64,000 nucleotides of DNA from Robertmurraya kyonggiensis (GCF_005116465.1 NZ_SWBM01000004.1:124001-188000); one strand, 5' to 3'. Numbered from the stretch's first letter, positions 17,250-26,478 are shown. The notes: generated by a model from the letters alone, not told the origin. Made by a program: numbers and translations.

Positions 17250-17918
17250 TCAATCTGTAAACAGTTTCCAATTTCCTTCGGATAAAACTTCTACCTCACC
17301 TTCAATTACTTTGATTGCAGTTTGATCGTCAATCGCATAGGCAGGTCCATGCATCCCTGCTGCCCATCTCTCTGCAGCAGCCATGGTGTTCCCCGGTAGC
17401 ATCTCATGATCCAGGTGCGGAAAAATTGAAAAATCAACCAGTCCCAGGGTTTCGTCACCACCACTTGGTGGAGTCCAGCCTACGAAGTATTCCCCTATGT
17501 TAGGTGTCATCACCATGCTTCCAGCACTCATTCCCACAAAGACAGCGTTAAGTGACGGTAAAAGCTCTGCCAGCCCGGATTGACGCATCCAATGGCACAG
17601 GTAAAGCGCGTCACCGCCTGACACTAGCAGTACATCTGTCTCTTGAACCAGTGGTATCCAGCAGTTTTCGTCGATGCTCGGAAGCGCTGTGAGCTCCAAT
17701 ACGCCGACAGACTTCCAACCAAGGTTGACCATAGGATTCTCTTCTTTCCCACAGATGAACTCCCAAGCTTTGACCCCAGGACCAACCCAAGGATGTCCAT
17801 ACATCGCAGTGGGGATGCACAGGGCGTTGGAATCAGCAATCGGCTTGCCCAGCATGTCAACCAGCGCATCGTGTATGCTTTTGTTATTGACGCCTCCAGA
17901 TGTAAGCAGAAATTTCAT
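17250..17918 (-). CDS. Peptidase E-like serine peptidase (family S51)
   Basis: A 222-residue cytosolic S51 family protein; known members are alpha-aspartyl dipeptidases. Family hallmarks are MKFLLTSGGVNNKSIHDAL at the N-terminus, VLLVSGGDALYLCHWM near residue 95, and FVGMSAGSMVMTP, which holds the nucleophile Ser. GEYFVGW and HLDHEM follow, the latter supplying a candidate His. ATG at 17918 follows GAAAGGAGTG. Its base composition is clearly richer in GC than the flanking AT-rich DNA, a sign of recent acquisition. It is a single gene with no partner on the same strand nearby. Confidence 0.83.
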   Translation of the reverse strand: MKFLLTSGGVNNKSIHDALVDMLGKPIADSNALCIPTAMYGHPWVGPGVKAWEFICGKEENPMVNLGWKSVGVLELTALPSIDENCWIPLVQETDVLLVSGGDALYLCHWMRQSGLAELLPSLNAVFVGMSAGSMVMTPNIGEYFVGWTPPSGGDETLGLVDFSIFPHLDHEMLPGNTMAAAERWAAGMHGPAYAIDDQTAIKVIEGEVEVLSEGNWKLFTD

Positions 17919-18155
17919 AACTTCACTCCTTTCTTAGTTTGGTACTAACAAGTTTGTTCGTATTTCTAAGATTGTATCTCTAGATTTATGAATGATTAGA
18001 ACACTTCAATTGAATCATTGTTAATCAGATGTTTAGCTTTTTTGTCTATTCGAATACCTGGTGACACTCAATTTGGTCCTATACTTTACAATTCCACCAA
18101 ACTTATATAAATCCTTGTTCAACAGTTGCACCGTTAGTTAAATACAAAAAGGGTC

Positions 18156-18190
18156 GGTTATTCCACCATCGCCCCTTTACTGGAATAACC
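18156..18190. terminator. Hairpin downstream of the 18200-18730 gene
   Basis: A 10-bp perfect inverted repeat GGTTATTCCA/TGGAATAACC (18156-18165, 18181-18190) with a 15-base loop. On the minus strand it lies just after the stop of the neighbouring gene. A T-tract (from AAAAA at 18146-18150) follows five bases after the stem. Confidence 0.6.
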
Positions 18191-18199
18191 AAGATTTAA

Positions 18200-18730
18200 T
18201 TAACTAACTCGTATCCCCTCAACATCACATCTTAATTTGAAAAAATATCTAATATTCTCATGTTCGGTTTCAATAGATTCACTGAGTTTTTGCAATGTTC
18301 TTTTTCCTACTCGTTTATCGATTAAAGCAAGAATTTTTATAATAATGTCAGTGGATTTTAAAGACGTTTTTATTGGCGAACTAAGATATTCTTCTACTGC
18401 ATCAAAAAAATCATACTGCGCCAAAATCCCTTTTATCTTAATCATTTCATGAGCTTGTATTCCAATTTCTAAATTTCTTGGTTGATTATGGATATCATAT
18501 TCTATATTTTGCTCTTCTCGAATATCCCATTCTTTTCTATACATTTCTCTTTCAGCTGTGATTGTACACATACTTAATATTTCTTGCTTATCAACAGTAA
18601 TAACTGCTCTACCTAGTTGGTCATGAGCTTTACGATAATTAATAATATGAAAATCGATTCGGTCTTTTAATGAATCACATGTAAAACTTTTTAATTGTTT
18701 TTTTACTTTGCTCCATTTTGGACTATACAT
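18200..18730 (-). CDS. Uncharacterised protein, probably SF0329 family
   Basis: A 176-residue soluble protein with no membrane segment or signal. The N-terminus (MYSPKWSKVKKQLKSF, then YRKAHDQLGRAVITVDKQEI) resembles the small conserved family named SF0329 in protein family catalogues; no function is established. The C-terminal third (IIIKILALIDKRVGKRTLQKL, then FFKLRCDVEGI) is also typical of that group and helical in character. It is the gene upstream of a hairpin and downstream of a Nudix gene on the same strand, about 60 bases away. I recognise the family only from its pattern. Confidence 0.6.
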   Translation of the reverse strand: MYSPKWSKVKKQLKSFTCDSLKDRIDFHIINYRKAHDQLGRAVITVDKQEILSMCTITAEREMYRKEWDIREEQNIEYDIHNQPRNLEIGIQAHEMIKIKGILAQYDFFDAVEEYLSSPIKTSLKSTDIIIKILALIDKRVGKRTLQKLSESIETEHENIRYFFKLRCDVEGIRVS

Positions 18731-18790
18731 TTTCTTAACCTCACTCTCGCATAAGTCCCTAAACAGATTTCACCAAATTTATGAACTTAT

Positions 18791-19237
18791 TTACAAGAAA
18801 TATTTTTCAAGCACTATCCTAGCTCTTTCATCAAGTTTAGAAGGTAACTCATTAATGGGGAAATATTTCAATTCTATACTTTCATCATCATTAATAGCTA
18901 GTTCACCATTTATATTTTCTGCTATGTATACACAAATAACGTTATAAACTTCATCGCCATTCGGATACTTGAAATAAAGATCTTTTCCCGACAAAACATC
19001 AACAAACTTAAAACTCTTTGCTTTCAAACCTGTTTCTTCATAAAGTTCACGTTCTGCAGTTTCCACTAAACTTTCTCCAGGTTCCATTGCTCCACCTGGC
19101 AAACCCCATTCAAATGTATCAGAACGATGTTGAAAAAGAATTTCGTTTCTTTCATTCTTAACAATGATAGTTGCACCAACCAAAATGAAAGGTCTGGTTC
19201 CTATCAAATCTCTTTTTTCTTTTGTATAGCCAGTCAT
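18791..19237 (-). CDS. Nudix hydrolase
   Basis: A 148-residue Nudix protein that would hydrolyse a nucleoside diphosphate linked to another moiety. The Nudix box is complete: GGAMEPGESLVETAERELYE continuing ETGL, at about residues 48-71. The start ATG 19237 is chosen because AGGGGGGAGAA lies directly before it; six extra residues could be read from 19255. The N-terminal sequence (TRPFILVGATIIV) places it with ADP-ribose or nucleotide-sanitising members common in Bacillus accessory regions. The substrate is not predictable. Confidence 0.87.
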   Translation of the reverse strand: MTGYTKEKRDLIGTRPFILVGATIIVKNERNEILFQHRSDTFEWGLPGGAMEPGESLVETAERELYEETGLKAKSFKFVDVLSGKDLYFKYPNGDEVYNVICVYIAENINGELAINDDESIELKYFPINELPSKLDERARIVLEKYFL

Positions 19238-19304
19238 ATTTCTCCCCCCTACCAATTATGTTAGTACTTATTTCCACAAGTTAGAGGTATTCTCCTTTTT
19301 GGAT

Positions 19305-19348
19305 CAAAAAAATAGCATACCAATCAACCTGCAACTGGTATGCTATTT
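19305..19348 (-). terminator. Terminator of the M42 aminopeptidase gene
   Basis: A 13-bp stem AAATAGCATACCA/TGGTATGCTATTT (19310-19322, 19336-19348) is followed on the minus strand by T6. Confidence 0.88.
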
Positions 19349-19385
19349 CATCAATTATTTTATTTGGTCGAACATGAACTGCTCA

Positions 19386-20471
19386 TTATTCAAACGTAAT
19401 CTTATTCACTGTATCCTGGTCTAATCGCTTAATTACTTCAACAAGTAATTTCACTGCATTTTCATAGTCATCACGATGAAGCATTGCTGCATGAGAATGA
19501 ATATAACGAGTTGCGATTCCGATTGCTAATGATGGAACGCCATGGTTTGAAAGGTGAATAGAACCTGCATCTGTTCCACCGCCAGCTACTGTATCAAACT
19601 GATAAGGAATGTTTAATTCATCTGCAACACCAGTTACGAAATCGCGAAGTCCTTTGTGAGATACCATCGAAGCATCGTATAGCAAAATTTGAGGACCTTT
19701 TCCCATTTTACTCATTGCTTCTTTTTCTGTAATTCCAGGTGTATCTCCTGCAATTCCTACATCCACTGCAAAACCGATATCTGGGTTAATCTTATTAGCA
19801 GAAGTTTTCGCTCCTCTTAAACCAACCTCTTCTTGAACGTTACCAACACTGTATACTTCATTTTCGTGCTTTTCACCTTTTAATTGCTTCAAGACATCGA
19901 TTGCGATTGCACAACCAATACGGTTATCCCAAGCTTTCGCAAGAAGCATTTTTTCATTATTCATGACGGTAAATTCAAAGTATGGGACAACCATATCTCC
20001 TGGGCGAACGCCCCACTCTTCTACTTCTTCACGGCTAGAAGCACCGATATCAATGAACATATCCTTGATTTCAACAGGCTTTTTACGAGCTTCTGGAGGT
20101 AAGATATGTGGCGGCTTTGAACCGATTACTCCTGTCACATCGCCTTTGCTTGTTACGATTGTCACGCGTTGTGCAAGCATAACCTGTGACCACCAGCCAC
20201 CAACTGTTTGGAAACGTAAGAATCCTTTATCATCGATTTGAGTGACCATGAACCCTACTTCATCTAGGTGCCCAGCAACTAAAACTTTCGGTCCACCTTC
20301 TTTACCGACTTTTTTAGCAATTAAGCTACCAAGTCCATCTGTTGTTACTTCATCCGCTAAAGGCTCTATGTATTTTTTCATGACTTCTCTAGGCTCACGT
20401 TCGTTGCCAGGGATACCCTTGGCGTCAGTTAGCTCTTTAAGCATTGTTAATGTTTCATCTAATTTAGCCAT
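19386..20471 (-). CDS. M42 family metallo-aminopeptidase (YsdC type)
   Basis: A 361-residue cytosolic dizinc aminopeptidase of the glutamyl aminopeptidase/endoglucanase-like group. Metal ligands and active-site residues are visible: [12 protein letters not shown] (His and Asp), [11 protein letters not shown] (bridging Asp), [11 protein letters not shown] (catalytic Glu pair), AVDVG and [11 protein letters not shown]. The protein trims N-terminal residues from peptides; TET-type dodecamers are known for the family. It corresponds to B. subtilis YsdC and precedes ysdB and ysdA as there. ATG at 20471 has GAGGGAGTCG upstream. This gene marks the return to conserved synteny after the accessory stretch. 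Confidence 0.93.
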   Translation of the reverse strand: MAKLDETLTMLKELTDAKGIPGNEREPREVMKKYIEPLADEVTTDGLGSLIAKKVGKEGGPKVLVAGHLDEVGFMVTQIDDKGFLRFQTVGGWWSQVMLAQRVTIVTSKGDVTGVIGSKPPHILPPEARKKPVEIKDMFIDIGASSREEVEEWGVRPGDMVVPYFEFTVMNNEKMLLAKAWDNRIGCAIAIDVLKQLKGEKHENEVYSVGNVQEEVGLRGAKTSANKINPDIGFAVDVGIAGDTPGITEKEAMSKMGKGPQILLYDASMVSHKGLRDFVTGVADELNIPYQFDTVAGGGTDAGSIHLSNHGVPSLAIGIATRYIHSHAAMLHRDDYENAVKLLVEVIKRLDQDTVNKITFE

Positions 20472-20547
20472 TAATTATTTCGACTCCCTCAATAAGTAAT
20501 ATAGGATTCATTATAACGAAAATCTTTGAAAATGTACAAAAATTCTA

Positions 20548-21042
20548 CTAATATCCTGTTTGCTGCCTCTTATAATTTACTTCGTTTTTAGAAATGTATG
20601 CTCGTTTTATGTCTTCATCCTTAAAACCGAGCAAATTTGCTAATAATAGATATGCTTGAAGCATCAATATGTACGTCTCTTTAGAACGAGTTACACGAAA
20701 GGCATGAACAGCCTCATATACCTTTAAAAATTGCTCATTTATCGTTACCTTATCATCTTTCTCACTTTCCACTTCTTCAAGTGTATCAAAGGAACATTCG
20801 ATTCCAAGTGACGCCATAAAATGAACTCCATCTACGAATTCTTCTAATATAGTTGCTTGATCGGAAGCTGGCTTTAAGCTCCAAAATTTAAAGCATCTAG
20901 TTTCATTCGCCAATTCCCCTAGTTCAACGAGCAAAGCCAATACTTTACGATCAAATAAATCATCATTCTCTAAACCATGCTTTTTTTCGATATGACTATC
21001 TAATTCTTTCTGCATTGCAAAAATTTCTCGTAATTGCATCAT
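20548..21042 (-). CDS. dUTP diphosphatase, dimeric (all-alpha NTP pyrophosphatase)
   Basis: A 164-residue member of the dUTPase_2/MazG-like all-alpha family, which hydrolyses dUTP to dUMP and so keeps uracil out of DNA. Metal-binding residues fall in VELGELANE (residues 39-47) and EEFVDG (about 67-72), with the family's CFKFWS segment between them. The start ATG 21042 follows GTAGGTGAAAC. It is upstream of the M42 peptidase on the same strand and divergent from ysdB. It is unrelated in fold to trimeric dUTPases. Confidence 0.87.
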   Translation of the reverse strand: MMQLREIFAMQKELDSHIEKKHGLENDDLFDRKVLALLVELGELANETRCFKFWSLKPASDQATILEEFVDGVHFMASLGIECSFDTLEEVESEKDDKVTINEQFLKVYEAVHAFRVTRSKETYILMLQAYLLLANLLGFKDEDIKRAYISKNEVNYKRQQTGY

Positions 21043-21168
21043 GTTTCACCTACATTTCTTCTTTCTAGCTTAATCATAAAGAAAAAAGGTGAAAAAATAA
21101 ATAAACGAGAATGAAACTTTTTTAACGCTCATTCGTATACATGGGAAAATGATTGGAGGGCAATTGCT

Positions 21169-21579
21169 GTGTGGTTAATCCGGTTTCTATTGTTTGCACT
21201 TATTATTTTTTTGATATATAGCACGATTAAGTATTTGTTAAATCCAAAACGGAAGCTTGAGCTCGCCCATGATCAAAAAAAGTTTTTCTTCCTTGATAAT
21301 TCAAACAATGTGCGAAAAAACTTTTTGATTACTTTTAAAGGGGTATTGTTTGAAGGAGAGAAGTATTTAGGGACAACTGACGATGCTTTCGTCGTGGTCG
21401 ATGTCTTCATCTGGCCACATCGAGTGTCTGCATTAAACGGACTTGTCCGTGAAGATTTTGAGTTTATTGAGACAAAGGTGAAGGAACAGTACCCGCATGC
21501 TAAAATCGATTGGAAAAGTCCAATCCATGAATTTATGAAAAAGAGTCATAGTTCACAAACACCTTTTACAAAAAATTGA
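21169..21579 (+). CDS. ysdB: YsdB family protein
   Basis: A 136-residue protein with one N-terminal membrane anchor (WLIRFLLFALIIFLIYSTIKY, residues 2-22) and a soluble C-terminal part (DDAFVVVDVFIWPH). It matches B. subtilis YsdB, labelled a sigma-W pathway protein in databases; the biochemical role is unknown. The start is GTG at 21169, preceded by TTGGAGGG. It is a single gene, divergent from the dUTPase and ended by a terminator shared with the convergent membrane protein gene. Confidence 0.85.
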   Translation: MWLIRFLLFALIIFLIYSTIKYLLNPKRKLELAHDQKKFFFLDNSNNVRKNFLITFKGVLFEGEKYLGTTDDAFVVVDVFIWPHRVSALNGLVREDFEFIETKVKEQYPHAKIDWKSPIHEFMKKSHSSQTPFTKN

Positions 21580-21609
21580 CCGGATTCTAGCCAGAACATC
21601 CGGTTTTTC
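21579..21609. terminator. Terminator after ysdB
   Basis: Stem ACCGGAT/ATCCGGT (21579-21585, 21598-21604) with TTTTTC on the plus strand, between convergent genes. Confidence 0.8.
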
Positions 21610-21611
21610 TT

Positions 21612-22184
21612 TTAAGCAGTTTCTTTAAAAAATTCGCGCCATTTAATTATCGTCATCCTCTCACGAAGAAGATAGACAAGAATCGAAAGCGAGAATAAAA
21701 TAACGAGGATCATCGTTGGGGTAAATCTACTAATGAACTCCCCGAACACAGTATAAAAAAGTGCTAGTGGTATATTTGTAAGGAACGAGGCTTTCATATA
21801 GCCTCTGAAGCCTCGATGTCTTTCCATTAGACAAAAGCTTAGTAGATGATAATGAATGAACGGGATGAGCCGCAAAATCGCTACTTGGCCGGTTGTTAAA
21901 TTGCGATATTCACCAAACCACTTTTTCTTAATCAGCGATAATTTTTGATGCGTTTTTGGCATTCGTTTGATAAGTACATAAAAAAGGATGCTGCTTAAAA
22001 ATAGTCCCACCATGGAATAAAAGGTTCCAGCGACAGTGCCAAACAATACTCCCCCTGCTATACAAATAACTGCGACGGGGAAAAAGAAGAATTGCCGAAC
22101 ACAGTGAAATAAAACAAAGACGATTGGAGCTAAGATTCCCCCGGTTTCCACCATTACCAAAAGCATTGTCATTTGGTCTTCCAC
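21612..22184 (-). CDS. VTT (TVP38/TMEM64) family membrane protein
   Basis: A 190-residue integral membrane protein of the DedA/VTT superfamily. About five hydrophobic segments are visible; the conserved middle contains FFFFPVAVICIAGGVLFG and GTFYSMVGLFLSSILFY, then LIPFIHYHLLSF and TNIPLALFYTVFG, in the usual order. Members are linked to lipid flipping or membrane homeostasis. The start is GTG at 22184 with GAAGGTGAG upstream. It lies between ysdA and ysdB; B. subtilis has no such gene at exactly this place in my recollection, so it is a lineage-specific addition. Confidence 0.8.
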   Translation of the reverse strand: MEDQMTMLLVMVETGGILAPIVFVLFHCVRQFFFFPVAVICIAGGVLFGTVAGTFYSMVGLFLSSILFYVLIKRMPKTHQKLSLIKKKWFGEYRNLTTGQVAILRLIPFIHYHLLSFCLMERHRGFRGYMKASFLTNIPLALFYTVFGEFISRFTPTMILVILFSLSILVYLLRERMTIIKWREFFKETA

Positions 22185-22260
22185 GCTCTCACCTTCTTTT
22201 GTAAAATTCCCTGATGTTATTAAAGCTTATCGAGGATAGATGATTTTTATGACAAAAAAA

Positions 22261-22518
22261 TTAGGATAAGTATAATAATAGACCAAGCCAGATTATAGCT
22301 AATGCAGGAAATCCCCATTTAAAAGAAGCATGTTTTGTTTTATGACGAAACCATTTCATCCCGATTGTCGTGCCAATCGCTCCCCCTAAAACAGCTACAA
22401 GCCATAATGTTTTTTCAGGAATTCGATATTCGTGTTTTCGCGCCTTCTGTTTATCGACGTACATAACAATAACACCAATCAGATTGATGAGTATGATGTA
22501 ATAAAGTAAATACTCCAC
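22261..22518 (-). CDS. ysdA: DUF1294 membrane protein YsdA
   Basis: An 85-residue protein with DUF1294 features: an N-terminal membrane helix (LLYYIILINLIGVIVMYVDK), the strongly conserved RIPEKTLWLVAVLGGAIGTTIGMKWF segment (residues 37-62, here described by its ends) and a KHASFKWGFP motif before a last hydrophobic helix. The function is unknown. The ATG at 22518 follows AAGGAGGAAAAAAGG. It is downstream of rplT on the same strand, after a hairpin, matching the B. subtilis order rplT-ysdA. Confidence 0.88.
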   Translation of the reverse strand: MEYLLYYIILINLIGVIVMYVDKQKARKHEYRIPEKTLWLVAVLGGAIGTTIGMKWFRHKTKHASFKWGFPALAIIWLGLLLYLS

Positions 22519-22550
22519 CTTTTTTCCTCCTTTATGTAAGTAAAATGCAT

Positions 22551-22582
22551 AAAAGCCATCCTCCTTGAAGAGAATGGCTTTT
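22551..22582 (-). terminator. Terminator-like hairpin after rplT
   Basis: A 9-bp stem AAAAGCCAT/ATGGCTTTT (22551-22559, 22574-22582). The U-rich part lies within the stem end (CTTTT), so termination may be partial and allow expression of ysdA. Confidence 0.65.
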
Positions 22583-22594
22583 GATGAGCAAATA

Positions 22595-22954
22595 TTATTT
22601 GCTTAAGTTTTGCTTAGCAACTGATGCTAATTCTGCAAATGCTTTTTCGTCAGCTACAGCTAAGTCAGCAAGCATTTTGCGGTTTACTTCGATACCAGCT
22701 TGCTTTAAACCGAACATTAAACGGCTATAAGAAAGTCCGTTCATACGAGCAGCTGCATTGATACGAGTAATCCAAAGCTTACGGAAGTCGCGCTTCTTTT
22801 GGCGACGGTCACGGTAAGCATACATTAATGATTTCATAACCTGTTGGTTAGCAACTTTATATAATGTATGTTTTGAACCGAAATAACCTTTAGCTAATTT
22901 TAAAACTTTTTTACGACGTCTGCGAGTAACTGTACCGCCTTTTACACGTGGCAT
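22595..22954 (-). CDS. rplT: 50S ribosomal protein L20
   Basis: A 119-residue ribosomal protein, exactly the usual length, highly basic. It begins [20 protein letters not shown] and contains the conserved [20 protein letters not shown] segment. L20 is required early in 50S assembly and, in bacilli, represses its own operon by binding the infC leader RNA. It is the last gene of infC-rpmI-rplT, 63 bases after rpmI. ATG at 22954 has GGAGGGAAA upstream. Confidence 0.98.
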   Translation of the reverse strand: MPRVKGGTVTRRRRKKVLKLAKGYFGSKHTLYKVANQQVMKSLMYAYRDRRQKKRDFRKLWITRINAAARMNGLSYSRLMFGLKQAGIEVNRKMLADLAVADEKAFAELASVAKQNLSK

Positions 22955-23017
22955 TCTATTTCCCTCCTGATTTCGGAATAACGCTTTTTCAGTTAAGAAT
23001 TATACTGAAAATAGCTA

Positions 23018-23218
23018 TTACTTAAGATTTACTAATAAGTTACGGATACGCTTGAAGTCTCCAGAAGACACAAGAGCACCTTTACGAAGTTTACGCTTTT
23101 GTTTTTGAGATTTGTTAGCGAACATATGGCTTCTGTACGCATGTGAACGCTTCAGTTTACCAGATCCTGTTCTCTTGAAACGCTTTGCAGCGCCACGGTG
23201 AGTTTTCATTTTTGGCAT
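23018..23218 (-). CDS. rpmI: 50S ribosomal protein L35
   Basis: A 66-residue basic protein ([20 protein letters not shown] at the start), the standard L35 length. ATG at 23218 follows GAGGAGGAATCCC. The longer in-frame reading back to 23257 overlaps infC and is rejected because family members start MPKMKTH. It is the middle gene of the operon, 16 bases after infC. Confidence 0.98.
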   Translation of the reverse strand: MPKMKTHRGAAKRFKRTGSGKLKRSHAYRSHMFANKSQKQKRKLRKGALVSSGDFKRIRNLLVNLK

Positions 23219-23234
23219 TTGGGATTCCTCCTCA

Positions 23235-23750
23235 TTACTTATCGTTTTTAGGGGCAAGCATCATAAACATGCTTCTTCCATCCATTTTTGGATGTGATTC
23301 AACTGTTGCTACTTCGTTGCAGCTTTCAGCAAATCGAACTAAAACTCGTTGACCAATTTCTTTATGTGTAATTGCACGACCTTTAAAGCGAATCGATGCT
23401 TTTACTTTATCGCCTTTTTCTAAGAACTTAATGGCATTACGTAACTTTGTATTAAAGTCATGCTCATCAATTGTTGGACTAAGACGAACTTCTTTGATAT
23501 TGATAATCTTTTGATTTTTACGTGCTTCTTTTTCTTTTTTCTGTTGTTCGAATTTAAACTTACCATAGTCCATAATACGAGCTACTGGTGGTTTAGCATT
23601 CGGAGCAACAAGTACAACGTCCAAATTCACACGTGCAGCAATCTCAAGTGCTTCGTTCTTTGACTTAATCCCTAGTTGCTCGCCATTTTGGTCAATTAGA
23701 CGAACTTCACGGGCACGAATACCCTCGTTTAACAACATGTCTTTGCTAAT
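23235..23750 (-). CDS. infC: Translation initiation factor IF-3
   Basis: IF-3 binds the 30S subunit and checks start-codon choice. Length 171 residues with two domains: N-terminal ([20 protein letters not shown]) and C-terminal ([20 protein letters not shown]) joined by a lysine-rich linker. The start is read as ATT at 23750 ([10 protein letters not shown]), because GGAGGTG lies 7 bases upstream and the residues align with the Bacillus protein; the first ATG at 23738 has no site at the right distance. The ATT start is a known infC feature that lets IF-3 limit its own synthesis. First gene of infC-rpmI-rplT. Confidence 0.95.
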   Translation of the reverse strand: MSKDMLLNEGIRAREVRLIDQNGEQLGIKSKNEALEIAARVNLDVVLVAPNAKPPVARIMDYGKFKFEQQKKEKEARKNQKIINIKEVRLSPTIDEHDFNTKLRNAIKFLEKGDKVKASIRFKGRAITHKEIGQRVLVRFAESCNEVATVESHPKMDGRSMFMMLAPKNDK

Positions 23751-23757
23751 AGTTAGA

Positions 23758-24010
23758 CACCTCCAAATAAATTTACGAACACAGCCTTTGGGTCAAGAAT
23801 CACATTACCAAACCCAAATCATCACTTGATTCTAAGCTAAAATTGCAGTAATTTTGCAATTAAAAAAGTGTGGATGAATAATACACCCACACTTTACGAA
23901 AACAAACGTAAACGAATCAAAAATTGCTCGTAATACCTGTTAACTGCTCATTGCGTCAATCAGGTGAGAAGCGGGTGCTTCTTCTTTTCCCTAAACTCGT
24001 ATTCAGTTAC
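23758..24010 (-). promoter_or_regulatory. L20-type leader of infC-rpmI-rplT with attenuator
   Basis: About 250 bases of untranslated leader. A terminator hairpin, stem AAAGTGTGG/CCACACTTT (23865-23873, 23887-23895), is followed on the minus strand by T6 before infC, so transcription can stop in the leader. Upstream segments such as GAAGCACCCGCTTC fold in the leader. In B. subtilis L20 binds such a leader and promotes attenuation; here this is inferred from position and the hairpin. Confidence 0.75.
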
Positions 24011-24016
24011 CTAACT

Positions 24017-24046
24017 ATTTTACAACAAAGGCGCGTTTGTTGTCAA
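24017..24046 (-). promoter_or_regulatory. Sigma-A promoter of the infC operon
   Basis: On the minus strand, -35 TTGACA (24046-24041) and -10 TAAAAT (24022-24017), separated by 18 bp. Confidence 0.75.
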
Positions 24047-24152
24047 TGTAACACACTTTATTGTCTAGCGTTCAATCGGAACGCCATCTCTATTGCAACA
24101 AAATGAATTGTATCAGAATAATTTATGCTTGGCAATAGTTTTTTTCAGATGT

Positions 24153-24193
24153 GTTGATTAGAGCTTCAGACATTGCCTTCTGCTCTAATCAAC
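24153..24193 (-). terminator. Hairpin after thrS
   Basis: A 12-bp perfect stem GTTGATTAGAGC/GCTCTAATCAAC with a 17-base loop begins 6 bases after the thrS stop. It has no T-tail, so it may act as an RNA-stabilising or weak terminating hairpin. Confidence 0.6.
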
Positions 24194-24198
24194 TAACA

Positions 24199-26133
24199 TT
24201 AAAACCGTTCTACTTCAGTTTTAATTCCTGCAATAAAGTCGTTGAATGAGATTGTTTCTGATTTTTGCTCTCCGTATTTACGAACGTTAACGGCATTTTC
24301 TGCTACTTCGTTGTCACCAACTACTAGCATGTAAGGGATCTTCTGAATTTGTGCTTCTCTGATCTTGTAACCCATTTTTTCATTACGATCGTCTAACTCA
24401 ACACGGAAGCCTTGTGCCTTAAGCTGTTCAACAACTTGTTTTGCATAATCAAAATGAACATCTGGAGATACTGGAATCACTTGTACTTGAACTGGTGCTA
24501 ACCAAGTTGGGAATGCCCCTTTGTATTCTTCAATTAAGAAGGCAACAAAGCGTTCCATAGTTGATACTACACCACGGTGGATAACGACTGGACGATGCTG
24601 CTTGCCGTCTTCTCCAACATAAGTTAAGTCAAATCGCTCTGGTAATAAGAAGTCTAATTGAACAGTGGATAAAGTCTCGTCTTTACCAAGTGCAGTCTTT
24701 ACTTGAACATCAAGCTTCGGACCGTAGAATGCCGCTTCGCCTTCTGCCTCGTAATAATCAAGACCTAATTCATCCATTGCTTCTTTTAGCATAGTTTGTG
24801 CCTTTTCCCACATTGCATCATCATCAAAATATTTTTCAGTATCTTGAGGGTCACGGTAGGATAAACGGAAAGTGTAATCAGTAATATTGAAGTCCTTATA
24901 TACTTCTAATGTTAAATTCACGACACGTTTAAATTCATCTTTGATTTGGTCAGGACGAACAAATACGTGAGCATCATTTAGAGTCATTCCGCGTACACGC
25001 TGTAGGCCAGAAAGTGCTCCTGACATTTCATAACGGTGCATTGTACCAAGCTCAGCAATACGAATTGGTAATTCACGATAGCTGTGGATTCCTTGTTTGT
25101 ACACCATCATATGATGCGGACAGTTCATTGGACGAAGAACAAGCTGTTCATTATCCATTTCCATTGGTGGGAACATATCTTCATGGTAATGATCCCAGTG
25201 GCCAGAAGTTTTATATAGATCCACACTTCCCATAATTGGAGTGTAAACATGGTCATAACCTAAACGAACTTCTTTATCGACAATGTAACGCTCGATGATA
25301 CGACGAATTGTTGCACCTTTTGGAAGCCATAGCGGCAAGCCTTGACCAACCAATTGATTATTTGTAAAAAGCTTCAGCTCTTTCCCAATTTTGCGGTGAT
25401 CGCGCTCTTTTGCTTCTTCTAATAAACGTAAATGCTCATCTAAATCAGCCTTTTGGAAGAAAGCAGTTCCGTAAATACGTTGTAACATTTTATTTTTGCT
25501 ATCTCCACGCCAATAAGCTCCAGCAATACTTAATAGCTTGAACTCTTTAATTTTTCCAGTTGAAGGAACATGAACACCACGACATAGGTCGAAGAAATCA
25601 CCTTGTTCATAGATTGTTACCTTCTCATCAGCCGGAATGGCATCGATCAATTCTAATTTATACTCGTCGCCAATTTCCTTATAAAGCTGAATTGCTTCAT
25701 CACGGCTAACTTCTTTACGAACAACCTCGATGTTTTCGTTGATGATCTTCTTCATTTCTTTTTCGATTAATGGAAGGTCTTCTGGTGTAATAGATTCTTC
25801 TAGATCGATATCATAGTAAAATCCACCTTCAATAACTGGACCTACCCCAAGCTTTACATTTTTATATAAACGTTTAATTGCTTGTGCCATTAAATGAGCT
25901 GTACTGTGACGTAACACCTCAAGTGCTTCATCACTACCAGCTGTCACGATTTCAACCGCTCCGTCTTCTTCAATTGGACGACGAAGATCATAAATTGCGC
26001 CGTTTAATTTACCCGCTATCGCTTTTTTCTTAAGACCGGGACTAATGGATGCAGCAACATCCTCTGTAGTCGTCCCAAATGGAAACTCCTTCACTGCACC
26101 ATCTGGGAACGATAACTTAACTACGTTTGACAT
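24199..26133 (-). CDS. thrS: Threonyl-tRNA synthetase
   Basis: Charges tRNA-Thr in the cytosol; 644 residues, full length. In order: TGS domain (about 1-63), the editing domain with [13 protein letters not shown] (residues about 76-88) and the distal [10 protein letters not shown], and the class II core with [13 protein letters not shown], which carries zinc and active-site residues. Motif 3 is followed by a C-terminal anticodon-binding domain from about 540. ATG at 26133 follows AAGGAGGAATTTTT. It is preceded by a Thr T-box leader with a repeat element inserted between the leader terminator and the ribosome binding site. Confidence 0.97.
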   Translation of the reverse strand: MSNVVKLSFPDGAVKEFPFGTTTEDVAASISPGLKKKAIAGKLNGAIYDLRRPIEEDGAVEIVTAGSDEALEVLRHSTAHLMAQAIKRLYKNVKLGVGPVIEGGFYYDIDLEESITPEDLPLIEKEMKKIINENIEVVRKEVSRDEAIQLYKEIGDEYKLELIDAIPADEKVTIYEQGDFFDLCRGVHVPSTGKIKEFKLLSIAGAYWRGDSKNKMLQRIYGTAFFQKADLDEHLRLLEEAKERDHRKIGKELKLFTNNQLVGQGLPLWLPKGATIRRIIERYIVDKEVRLGYDHVYTPIMGSVDLYKTSGHWDHYHEDMFPPMEMDNEQLVLRPMNCPHHMMVYKQGIHSYRELPIRIAELGTMHRYEMSGALSGLQRVRGMTLNDAHVFVRPDQIKDEFKRVVNLTLEVYKDFNITDYTFRLSYRDPQDTEKYFDDDAMWEKAQTMLKEAMDELGLDYYEAEGEAAFYGPKLDVQVKTALGKDETLSTVQLDFLLPERFDLTYVGEDGKQHRPVVIHRGVVSTMERFVAFLIEEYKGAFPTWLAPVQVQVIPVSPDVHFDYAKQVVEQLKAQGFRVELDDRNEKMGYKIREAQIQKIPYMLVVGDNEVAENAVNVRKYGEQKSETISFNDFIAGIKTEVERF

Positions 26134-26155
26134 AAAAATTCCTCCTTAATGATAT

Positions 26156-26183
26156 AGCAAAAGCCTTATGAGGGGCTTTGCTT
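26156..26183 (-). terminator. Hairpin between the inserted element and thrS
   Basis: Stem AGCAAA(A)GCC/GGCTTTGCT (26156-26166, 26175-26183) with one bulged base, a few bases upstream of the thrS ribosome binding site. It is not followed by a long T-tract. Confidence 0.45.
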
Positions 26184-26190
26184 AAAAATA

Positions 26191-26478
26191 GCTCTGTTAA
26201 ATGTGGGTGTTGAATTCCTTACATTGAAAAAAATAGGTGGAAAAATTCCGGCTAAATTAAAAAATTTACTTATTTCCCTATAAATAGGCGGAATTTGTCC
26301 GGTTAAACTATACATTTCTCATGATTCTAAGGCATTTTAGGTCAATTAGCGGAAAATCTCCTCCTATTTCATCTAATAACCATTAATTTTTCGAAATAAA
26401 CGGAATTTCTCCGGTTAAGCGGGGTACACATGTACACCTGTTGAAAATCAAAAAACAACAATGAACAATAACAGAGCC
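26191..26478 (+). mobile_element. MITE-like element, copy 3, in the thrS leader
   Basis: A 288-bp homologue of the 4668 element in the same orientation. It starts GCTCTGTTA (first G mutated or lost) and ends TAACAGAGCC at 26478. Palindromes are centred near 26244, 26295, 26357 and 26407, spacings 51, 62 and 50 bp. Flanks TAAAAATA (26184-26191) and TAAAAAAA (26479-26486) match at 7 of 8 positions, a possible but low-complexity target duplication. It lies between the T-box terminator and thrS. Confidence 0.85.

Noticed and set aside
17611-17948. Several overlapping open frames in the peptidase E region
   Set aside because: They have no ribosome binding sites or family features and arise from the higher GC content of the S51 peptidase gene.
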